Shown: positions 42,904 through 49,230 of the stretch, in pieces | How positions within the stretch are numbered: position 1 is the first letter of the stretch | How the letters are laid out: each line of letters starts with the position of its first letter | Source of the DNA: Streptomyces sp. A012304 | Lineage (GTDB): Bacteria; Actinomycetota; Actinomycetes; Streptomycetales; Streptomycetaceae | Assembly: GCF_026008495.1 (NCBI RefSeq) | Contig: NZ_BQUN01000098.1 | Location: 240,467-289,696 of the forward strand | DNA: 49,230 bases | Direction of reading: 5' to 3' | Translations under genes and position numbers: made by a program | Notes under the pieces: model-generated | What the model was told of the DNA's origin: nothing | Databases searched by the model: none | Seen by the model: the letters and a program-made list of their open reading frames with translations, nothing else

Positions 42904-43863
42904 TCACTCCCAGTCCCACCCGATACCCACCCGGCCCGCGCGCACGCGCGGCTCGACGAGGTGGACCGACCGGTGCCGTCGGCTGAACGCCAGCTCCTGA
43001 CGGCCGCTGCGCGGCGCGGCAGCCGAATGCTGGGTGAAGCGGTGGCAGCGGACCGGAAGGGCGTCCTCGTGGAACCGGATCTGCAGGGCGTACTGGCCGC
43101 CCGGGGCGCCGAAACCACGGGCGTACTCACGGGTGGCGCCGGCGGTGCCGTCCTCGATGCCGTAGCGGAAGAGGAAGGTGTCGCCGGCCCGCAGGCGGGT
43201 GTCGAAGAGGAACTCGGCCACGAGGACGCCGGTGCCGTGGTGCCGGCGGACGCGGCCCGCGCGGCAGTTCTCCAGGGCGTGCACCGTCATCCGCTCCGGC
43301 GCGCACCCGGGGTCGCCGTGGTGGACGGCGACGAAGCGGTCGACGCCGTCGCGGTGGGCGCGCACGATGTGCTGGGACTCCCGCCCCAGCAGTTCCCGGC
43401 GCGCGCCGACGCGGACCCGCTCGTGGTGACCGAGGGTGTGCAGTCCGTCGTCAGGAGGGCACTGGAGTTCGAGGAGCAGCCGCTCCAGGGCGTCCGAGGC
43501 CTCCAGGAACGAGCGGTAGGAGCGGCCGGCCGTCCGCCCGCCCGCCGCGTCCGCGTCGTCCGCCGTCAGCAGCCGGATCAGTGACTCGTCCGGCAGGCGC
43601 AGGATCTCCTCCAGGGCCCGTACGGCCCGCAGCGACTCGGGGCGCTGCGGACGGCGGGCGCCCTGCTGCCAGTAACTCAGGCTCGTCACGCCGACCTTGA
43701 CCCCGTGCCGCGACAGATGGTGCTGGACGCGTTGGAGGGGCAGCCCGCGGGCGGCGATCGCGGCGCGCAGGGCCACGTGGAAGGGGCCGCCTCGCAGGGC
43801 CGCGTCCAGATCCGCGGCGGCGACGTCGGGGGCGGCGTCCGCGTGCTGTGGGGCGTGCGGCAT
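42904..43863 (-). CDS. XRE-type helix-turn-helix regulator with unknown C-terminal domain
   Basis: 319 residues. The N-terminal ~100 residues form a helix-turn-helix (FHVALRAAIAARGLPLQRVQHHLSRHGVKVGVTSLSYWQQGARRP), with the recognition helix near SLSYWQQG, and a following LRAVRALEEILRLPDESL helix. The C-terminal ~200 residues have mixed strand content (VHALENCRAGRVRRHHGTGVLVAEFLFDTRLRAGDTFLFRYGIED) and resemble no family I can name. It is divergent from uvrC; palindromes in the gap may be its own operator. Confidence 0.82.
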   Translation of the reverse strand: MPHAPQHADAAPDVAAADLDAALRGGPFHVALRAAIAARGLPLQRVQHHLSRHGVKVGVTSLSYWQQGARRPQRPESLRAVRALEEILRLPDESLIRLLTADDADAAGGRTAGRSYRSFLEASDALERLLLELQCPPDDGLHTLGHHERVRVGARRELLGRESQHIVRAHRDGVDRFVAVHHGDPGCAPERMTVHALENCRAGRVRRHHGTGVLVAEFLFDTRLRAGDTFLFRYGIEDGTAGATREYARGFGAPGGQYALQIRFHEDALPVRCHRFTQHSAAAPRSGRQELAFSRRHRSVHLVEPRVRAGRVGIGWDWE

Positions 43864-44157
43864 GCAGGGGCCTTTCTGTGAATGCTCACGACGGCTGGTC
43901 GGACCGTTCGCACGGGTGGCCGGGGTCTTCCCGGCGGCGCGGGGGCGCCTTCACATCCGTAGGGCGCCACTCAGGGCCCCGAGTTCCCCCGCATTGAAGC
44001 GTGTTGACCAAGTCCCGACAACACCTGAGGCCCGATCGGGCCGTGCGGTTCGGCCGAGTCGGATCCCTCGCCCGCACCCCGCGGGAGCACGGCCCCGCGC
44101 CGCCCGTCGCGCCCCCTGCCCGGGACACCCCCGGTGGTTGTCCACAGGCCCGCCGGA
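43864..44157. promoter_or_regulatory. Divergent gap between the XRE regulator and uvrC
   Basis: About 290 bp without a gene. It contains a perfect 14-bp palindrome GGCCCGATCGGGCC (44029-44042) and an inverted repeat GTGTTG-N12-CAACAC (44001-44024). A GGCGCC pair around 43945-43965 can form a hairpin. These are candidate sites for the XRE regulator. The uvrC promoter lies immediately to the right. Confidence 0.5.
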
Positions 44158-44180
44158 CTGTCACCCCGCGCCAGTAGGGT
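44158..44180 (+). promoter_or_regulatory. PafBC/RecA-NDp-like promoter of uvrC
   Basis: CTGTCACCCCG (44158-44168), 6 nt, TAGGGT (44175-44180). The upstream block is degenerate, with only TGTCA well kept. The -10 is perfect and the spacing is exact. The ATG is 7 nt downstream, so the mRNA is probably leaderless. Confidence 0.65.
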
Positions 44181-44187
44181 GTGAGAC

Positions 44188-46260
44188 ATGGCCGACCCCT
44201 CCAGCTACCGCCCCAGGCCGGGTGAGATCCCGGACTCCCCAGGGGTGTACAGGTTCCGTGACGAGCACCGCCGGGTGATCTACGTCGGAAAGGCGAAGAG
44301 CCTGCGCCAGCGCCTGGCGAACTACTTCCAGGACCTGGCAGGACTGCACCCGCGCACCCGCACGATGGTCACCACGGCCGCGTCCGTGGAGTGGACGGTG
44401 GTGTCCACGGAGGTCGAGGCGCTCCAGCTGGAGTACTCCTGGATCAAGGAGTACGACCCCCGGTTCAACGTCAAGTACCGCGACGACAAGAGCTACCCGT
44501 ACCTCGCGGTGACGATGAACGAGGAGTTCCCGCGGGTCCAGGTGATGCGCGGCCACAAGAAGAAGGGCGTGCGCTACTTCGGGCCGTACGCGCACGCGTG
44601 GGCGATCCGCGACACGGTCGACCTGCTGCTGCGGGTCTTCCCGGTACGGACCTGCTCCGCCGGCGTCTTCAAGAACGCCGCCCGCACCGGCCGGCCCTGT
44701 CTGCTCGGCTACATCGGCAAGTGCTCCGCGCCCTGCGTCGGCCGGATCCCCGCCGAGGACCACCGCGAACTCGCCGACGAGTTCTGCGACTTCATGACCG
44801 GCCGCACCGGCACCTACCTCCGCCGTCTGGAGAAGCAGATGATGGAGGCGGCCGACGAGATGGAGTACGAACGGGCCGCCCGTCTGCGCGACGACATCGA
44901 GGCCCTGAAGAAGGCCATGGAGAAGAACGCGGTCGTGCTCGCGGACGCGACCGACGCCGACCTGATCGCGGTCGCCGAGGACGAGCTGGAGGCGGCCGTC
45001 CAGATCTTCCACGTCCGCGGCGGACGTGTGCGCGGCCAGCGCGGCTGGGTCACCGACAAAGTCGAGGAGATCACCACCGGCGCCCTCGTGGAACACGCCC
45101 TCCAGCAGCTCTACGGCGAGGAGACCGGCGACGCCGTGCCCAAGGAGGTCCTGGTCCCCGCCCTGCCCGACCCGGTGGAGCCCGTCCAGGAGTGGCTCAC
45201 CGGCCGCCGCGGCTCCGGCGTCTCCCTGCGCGTCCCGCAGCGCGGCGACAAGCGGGCCCTGATGGAGACCGTCGAACGCAACGCCCAGCAGGCTCTCGTC
45301 CTGCACAAGACCAAGCGCGCCTCCGACCTGACCACGCGCTCGCGTGCCCTGGAGGAGATCGCCGAGGCGCTCGACCTGGACAGCGCCCCGCTGCGGATCG
45401 AGTGCTACGACATCTCGCACCTCCAGGGCGACGACGTCGTCGCCTCCATGGTCGTCTTCGAGGACGGCCTGGCCCGCAAGAGCGAGTACCGCCGCTTCCA
45501 GATCAAGGGCTTCGAGGGCCAGGACGACGTCCGCTCCATGCACGAGGTGATCACCCGCCGCTTCCGGCGCTACCTCGCCGAGAAGGAGAAGACGGGGGAG
45601 TGGACCGACGGCGAGACCGACGCCGAGGAAGCCCTCGGCCAGGCCCCCGCCAGTACGCTCACCGAGGACGACGGCCGCCCCAAGCGGTTCGCCTACCCGC
45701 CCCAGCTCGTCGTCGTCGACGGTGGACAGCCCCAGGTCGCGGCCGCCCGCCGGGCCCTGGACGACCTGGGCATCGACGACATCGCGGTGTGCGGTCTCGC
45801 CAAGCGCCTGGAGGAGGTCTGGGTCCCGGACGACGACGACCCGGTCGTCCTGCCCCGCACCAGCGAGGGCCTCTACCTGCTCCAGCGGGTCCGCGACGAG
45901 GCCCACCGCTTCGCGATCACCTACCAGCGCACCAAGCGGGCCAAGCGATTCCGCTCCAGTCCGCTGGACGACGTGCCGGGCCTCGGCGAGACCCGCAAAC
46001 AGGCGCTGCTGAAGCATTTCGGCTCGTTGAAGAAACTGCGGTCCGCGACGATCGAGCAGATCTGCGAGGTCCCCGGCATAGGCCGCAAGACGGCCGAGAC
46101 GATCGCCGTGGCCCTCGCCCGGACGGCTCCGCCCGCGCCCGCCGTCAACACGGCGACTGGAGAGATCATGGATGAGGAGGAGCCCGAGACGACGGCGGGC
46201 TCCCTCGGGGAACCCGTCACCGCGGGCCTCCCGGAAGAGCGACGGGGGCAGGAGAGATGA
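44188..46260 (+). CDS. uvrC: Excinuclease ABC subunit C
   Basis: 690 residues. UvrC makes the two incisions in excision repair. The GIY-YIG nuclease is at the N-terminus (SPGVYRFRDEHRRVIYVGKAKSLRQRL, residues ~12-40), and a Cys cluster is at CSAGVFKNAARTGRPCLLGYIGKCSAPC. The UVR motif that binds UvrB is RRLEKQMMEAADEMEYERAARL. The RNase H-like endonuclease is RIECYDISHLQGDDVVASMV with PQLVVVDGGQPQ. Two helix-hairpin-helix motifs (DDVPGLGETRKQALL and EVPGIGRKTAETIAVAL) close the fold. Its TGA overlaps the rapZ ATG by 4 bp. Confidence 0.98.
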   Translation: MADPSSYRPRPGEIPDSPGVYRFRDEHRRVIYVGKAKSLRQRLANYFQDLAGLHPRTRTMVTTAASVEWTVVSTEVEALQLEYSWIKEYDPRFNVKYRDDKSYPYLAVTMNEEFPRVQVMRGHKKKGVRYFGPYAHAWAIRDTVDLLLRVFPVRTCSAGVFKNAARTGRPCLLGYIGKCSAPCVGRIPAEDHRELADEFCDFMTGRTGTYLRRLEKQMMEAADEMEYERAARLRDDIEALKKAMEKNAVVLADATDADLIAVAEDELEAAVQIFHVRGGRVRGQRGWVTDKVEEITTGALVEHALQQLYGEETGDAVPKEVLVPALPDPVEPVQEWLTGRRGSGVSLRVPQRGDKRALMETVERNAQQALVLHKTKRASDLTTRSRALEEIAEALDLDSAPLRIECYDISHLQGDDVVASMVVFEDGLARKSEYRRFQIKGFEGQDDVRSMHEVITRRFRRYLAEKEKTGEWTDGETDAEEALGQAPASTLTEDDGRPKRFAYPPQLVVVDGGQPQVAAARRALDDLGIDDIAVCGLAKRLEEVWVPDDDDPVVLPRTSEGLYLLQRVRDEAHRFAITYQRTKRAKRFRSSPLDDVPGLGETRKQALLKHFGSLKKLRSATIEQICEVPGIGRKTAETIAVALARTAPPAPAVNTATGEIMDEEEPETTAGSLGEPVTAGLPEERRGQER

Positions 46261-47336
46261 CCGAGCACGACGCACAGCCCACACCAGAGCGAGATCAGGC
46301 GCCCACGGCCGAGCCCGGCCGGGCGCCCACAGCGGCGTCCCAGCCGGCGCCCAGGGAATCCGGCGAGGATCCCACCCAGCACCCCACAGACCCCCACAGC
46401 ACCCAGCACGACACACGTCACGAAGACGGAGCACAGGTGAGTACGGACGTCACGCCGCCCGGGATCCCCGAGGCGGCCATCCCCGAGCTGGTCATCATCT
46501 CCGGCATGTCCGGGGCGGGCCGCTCGACGGCCGCCAAATGTCTGGAGGACCTCGGCTGGTTCGTCGTCGACAACCTCCCGCCCGCGCTCATCCCCACCAT
46601 GGTGGAGCTCGGCGCCCGCTCGCAGGGCAACGTGGCGCGGATCGCGGTCGTCGTCGACGTCCGCGGCCGGCGCTTCTTCGACAACCTCCGCGAGTCCCTC
46701 GCCGACCTGGCGTCGCGTAACGTCACCCGGCGGATCGTCTTCCTGGAGTCCTCCGACGACGCCCTGGTGCGCCGCTTCGAGTCGGTGCGCCGACCGCACC
46801 CCCTCCAGGGCGACGGCCGTATCGTCGACGGCATCGCCGCCGAACGCGAGCTGCTGCGCGAGTTGCGCGGCGACGCCGACCTGGTGATCGACACCTCCAG
46901 CCTCAACGTGCACGAGCTGCGCGCCAAGATGGACGCCCAGTTCGCCGGCGAGGAGGAGCCCGAGCTGCGGGCCACCGTCATGTCCTTCGGGTTCAAGTAC
47001 GGCCTCCCGGTCGACGCCGACCTGGTCGTGGACATGCGCTTCCTGCCCAACCCGCACTGGGTCCCCGAGCTGCGCCCCTTCACCGGCCTGAACGAGGAGG
47101 TCTCGTCCTACGTCCTCAACCAGCCCGGCGCGAAGGAGTTCCTCGACCGGTACGCGGAGCTGCTCCAGATGATCGCCGCCGGCTACCGCCGGGAGGGCAA
47201 GCGCTATGTGACCATCGCGGTCGGCTGTACGGGCGGCAAGCACCGTTCGGTCGCGATGTCGGAGAAGCTCGCCGCGCGCCTCGCGGCCGAGGGCGTGGAG
47301 ACGGTGGTCGTGCACCGGGACATGGGACGGGAATGA
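46257..47336 (+). CDS. rapZ: RNase adapter protein RapZ (YvcJ family P-loop protein)
   Basis: 359 residues from ATG 46257, overlapping the uvrC stop (ATGA). An alternative GTG at 46437, with GGAG 5 nt upstream, would remove a 60-residue Pro/Gln/His-rich extension, and both may be used. The P-loop reads GMSGAGRST (residues 83-91), with Arg in place of the usual Lys. Family motifs: WFVVDNLPPALIP, SSLNVHELR, FGFKYGLPVDADLVVDMRFLPNPHW and IAVGCTGGKHRSV. In E. coli RapZ controls glucosamine-6-phosphate synthase through small RNAs. In Gram-positives the uvrC/rapZ/yvcK/whiA order is conserved. Its TGA overlaps the next ATG. Confidence 0.96.
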   Translation: MTEHDAQPTPERDQAPTAEPGRAPTAASQPAPRESGEDPTQHPTDPHSTQHDTRHEDGAQVSTDVTPPGIPEAAIPELVIISGMSGAGRSTAAKCLEDLGWFVVDNLPPALIPTMVELGARSQGNVARIAVVVDVRGRRFFDNLRESLADLASRNVTRRIVFLESSDDALVRRFESVRRPHPLQGDGRIVDGIAAERELLRELRGDADLVIDTSSLNVHELRAKMDAQFAGEEEPELRATVMSFGFKYGLPVDADLVVDMRFLPNPHWVPELRPFTGLNEEVSSYVLNQPGAKEFLDRYAELLQMIAAGYRREGKRYVTIAVGCTGGKHRSVAMSEKLAARLAAEGVETVVVHRDMGRE

Positions 47337-48400
47337 CAGGACGTACTCCGCGGCTGGGCCGGCTGCGCAAGGTGGCGCCCGAGGGGCGCGTGGGCCGGCC
47401 GGTCGAGGCCCGGGGCGGCAGGCCACGCCGCCGCGGCACCCAGCCCAAGGTCGTCGCCCTGGGCGGCGGCATGGGCCTGTCCGCCTCGCTCACGGCGCTG
47501 CGCCGGATCACCGGCGACCTCACCGGCGTCGTCACCGTCGCCGACGACGGCGGTTCCAGCGGCCGACTGCGGGACGAGCTGGGCGTGCTTCCGCCCGGTG
47601 ACCTGCGCAAGGCGCTGGCCGCGCTGTGCGGCGACGACGACTGGGGCCAGACCTGGGCCCGGGTCATCCAGCACCGCTTCCAGTCGCAGGGCGAGATCAA
47701 CGGGCACGCGGTCGGCAATCTGCTGATCGTCGCCCTGTGGGAGCAGCTCGGCGACCATGTCCAGGCGCTGGACCTGGTCGGCAAGCTGCTGGGCGCGCAG
47801 GGCCGTGTGCTGCCCATGTCCGCCGTGCCCCTGGAGCTCCAGGCGCTGGTCAAGGGCCACGACCCGCAGCGGCCCGAGGAGGTCGACACCGTGCGCGGCC
47901 AGGCGAACGTCGCGCTGACCCCCGGCGAGGTGCAGTCCGTGCACCTCGTGCCGCACGACCCGCCGGCCGTCCCGGAGGCGGTGGCGGCCGTCCTCGACGC
48001 GGACTGGGTGGTGCTGGGACCGGGCTCCTGGTTCTCCTCGGTCATCCCGCACCTGCTGGTGCCGGAGCTGCTCGACGCCCTCACGGAGACGAAGGCGCGC
48101 CGGGTACTCTCCCTGAACCTGGCGCCGCAGCCGGGAGAAACCGAGGGCTTCTCCCCGCAGCGTCATTTGGAGGTTTTGGGACGACACGCCCCTAAACTCG
48201 CCCTGGACGTGGTGCTGGCCGACGAGGCCGCCGTGCCCGACCGCGACTCGCTGACCGACGCCGCCAAGCGGTTCGGGGCCGCGGTGGAGCTGGCGCCGGT
48301 GGCCCGGCCCGACGGGACTCCGCGGCATGATCCGGAGCTGCTGGCCGCCGCGTACGACCGTATTTTTCGGATGCATGGAAGGATCGGCCCATGGCGATGA
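47333..48400 (+). CDS. yvcK: YvcK/CofD-family protein (gluconeogenesis factor)
   Basis: 355 residues. Its ATG overlaps the rapZ stop by 4 bp. After a basic ~35-residue N-terminus comes the CofD-like fold: VVALGGGMGLSASLTALRRI, VVTVADDGGSSGRLRDELGVLPPGDLRKALAAL, INGHAVGNLLIVALWEQLGD and WVVLGPGSWFSSVIPHLLVPEL. YvcK is needed for growth on gluconeogenic carbon sources and affects cell-wall enzyme placement in Bacillus and mycobacteria. UDP-sugar binding is known for relatives. It ends 10 bp inside the whiA gene. Confidence 0.96.
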   Translation: MTGRTPRLGRLRKVAPEGRVGRPVEARGGRPRRRGTQPKVVALGGGMGLSASLTALRRITGDLTGVVTVADDGGSSGRLRDELGVLPPGDLRKALAALCGDDDWGQTWARVIQHRFQSQGEINGHAVGNLLIVALWEQLGDHVQALDLVGKLLGAQGRVLPMSAVPLELQALVKGHDPQRPEEVDTVRGQANVALTPGEVQSVHLVPHDPPAVPEAVAAVLDADWVVLGPGSWFSSVIPHLLVPELLDALTETKARRVLSLNLAPQPGETEGFSPQRHLEVLGRHAPKLALDVVLADEAAVPDRDSLTDAAKRFGAAVELAPVARPDGTPRHDPELLAAAYDRIFRMHGRIGPWR

Positions 48401-49230
48401 CGGCAGCGGTGAAGGACGAGATCTCCCGGCTCCCCGTCACCCGGACCTGCTGCAGAAAGGCGGAGGTCTCCGCCGTCCTGCGGTTCGCCGGCGGCCTTCA
48501 CCTGGTGAGCGGGCGCATCGTGATCGAGGCGGAGCTGGACACCGCGATGGCGGCCCGCCGGCTCAAGCGGGACGTCCTGGAGATCTTCGGCCACAGCTCC
48601 GAGCTGATCGTGATGGCGCCCGGCGGTCTGCGCCGCGGCTCGCGCTACGTCGTACGCGTGGTCGCGGGCGGTGACCAGCTGGCCCGCCAGACCGGCCTGG
48701 TGGACGGCCGCGGCCGCCCGATCCGGGGCCTGCCCCCGCAGGTCGTCTCCGGCGCGACCTGCGACGCGGAGGCGGCCTGGCGCGGCGCCTTCCTGGCACA
48801 CGGTTCGCTGACCGAGCCCGGCCGTTCCTCCTCCCTGGAGGTCACCTGCCCGGGGCCCGAGGCCGCGCTCGCGCTGGTGGGCGCCGCCCGCCGGCTGTCC
48901 ATCGCGGCGAAGGCCCGCGAGGTGCGGGGCGTGGACCGGGTCGTCGTCCGGGACGGCGACGCCATCGGTGCCCTGCTGACCCGGCTGGGCGCCCATGAGT
49001 CGGTGCTGGCCTGGGAGGAGCGCCGGATGCGCCGCGAGGTGCGGGCGACGGCGAACCGTCTCGCCAACTTCGACGACGCCAACCTGCGCCGCTCGGCCCG
49101 TGCCGCCGTCGCCGCCGGCGCCCGCGTCCAGCGCGCCCTGGAGATCCTCGGCGACGAGGTCCCCGAGCACCTCGCGGCGGCCGGCCGGCTGCGCATGGAG
49201 CACAAGCAGGCCTCCCTGGAGGAGCTGGGC
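48391..49230 (+). CDS. whiA: Sporulation regulator WhiA (partial, cut by window end)
   Basis: 280 codons are present and the gene continues beyond the window; family members have about 325-330 residues. ATG 48391 has GGAAGGA upstream. The N-terminal LAGLIDADG homing-endonuclease-like domain is complete: CCRKAEVSAVLRFAGGLHLVSGRI, IFGHSSELIVMAPGGLRRGSRYVV, AEAAWRGAFLAHGSLTEPG and WEERRMRREVRATANRLANFDDANL. The C-terminal helix-turn-helix begins at EHLAAAGRLRMEHKQASLEELG and is cut. WhiA acts with WhiB to stop aerial growth and start septation in Streptomyces. It is translationally linked to yvcK by a 10-bp overlap. Confidence 0.98.
   Translation, partial: MAMTAAVKDEISRLPVTRTCCRKAEVSAVLRFAGGLHLVSGRIVIEAELDTAMAARRLKRDVLEIFGHSSELIVMAPGGLRRGSRYVVRVVAGGDQLARQTGLVDGRGRPIRGLPPQVVSGATCDAEAAWRGAFLAHGSLTEPGRSSSLEVTCPGPEAALALVGAARRLSIAAKAREVRGVDRVVVRDGDAIGALLTRLGAHESVLAWEERRMRREVRATANRLANFDDANLRRSARAAVAAGARVQRALEILGDEVPEHLAAAGRLRMEHKQASLEELG

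Overview
The window is very GC-rich actinobacterial chromosome, almost certainly Streptomyces. The evidence is the uvrC-rapZ-yvcK-whiA block, a WhiJ-type HTH/DUF397/ATPase triad, a mycothiol-dependent enzyme, nearly TTA-free coding sequence with two telling TTA codons, and many 4-bp stop/start overlaps. No tRNA, rRNA, insertion sequence, prophage or CRISPR array is visible.

Layout. 1-3.6 kb: a WhiJ-like regulatory triad (anti-sigma-type ATPase facing an HTH-DUF5753 plus DUF397 pair), then a DUF574 methyltransferase. 3.6-7.8 kb: a membrane-anchored dual-specificity phosphatase, a membrane protein and a PEP-synthase-like phosphotransferase, all on the minus strand. 8-17.5 kb: a MocR regulator facing an AhpD-like protein, a stand-alone gltD, DUF1772, DUF2293, a uridine-kinase-like protein, a CBS protein, CorA and a methyltransferase. 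17.5-23 kb: pseudouridine catabolism (psuG-psuK), a VOC protein, an MFS exporter, the DNA repair methyltransferase ogt and a secreted glycerophosphodiesterase. 23-31 kb: an MHYT membrane sensor, uvrB, two TerD-type genes (one fused to an FtsK-like ATPase module), a manganese (yybP-ykoY) riboswitch controlling terC, and decayed remnants including a caxA antiporter. 31-38.5 kb: an MHS-type permease, LD-carboxypeptidase, aroQ, an amino-acid ABC transporter operon, and a metallo-hydrolase with a mycothiol-dependent enzyme. 38.6-49.2 kb: uvrA, a PfkB sugar kinase, an XRE regulator and uvrC-rapZ-yvcK-whiA, with whiA cut by the window end.

The strongest unifying signal is regulatory. uvrA, uvrB, uvrC, ogt and terD each carry an upstream match to the LexA-independent DNA-damage promoter of actinobacteria (RecA-NDp/PafBC type, TTGTCAGTGGC-N6-TAGGGT) with exact 6-nt spacing. 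In uvrB, uvrC and ogt the -10 hexamer lies 6-7 nt before the start codon, which implies leaderless transcripts. The terD match would place a Ter stress operon in the same regulon as excision and alkylation repair.

Other notable features: a 12-bp palindrome, CACGCGCGCGTG, found six times in three reading frames; in-frame TTA (bldA) codons in the WhiJ-associated ATPase and in the ABC permease; a riboswitch whose aptamer strand is also a perfect anti-Shine-Dalgarno for terC; and four local tandem repeats, one of which extends the C-terminus of the PsuK-like kinase.
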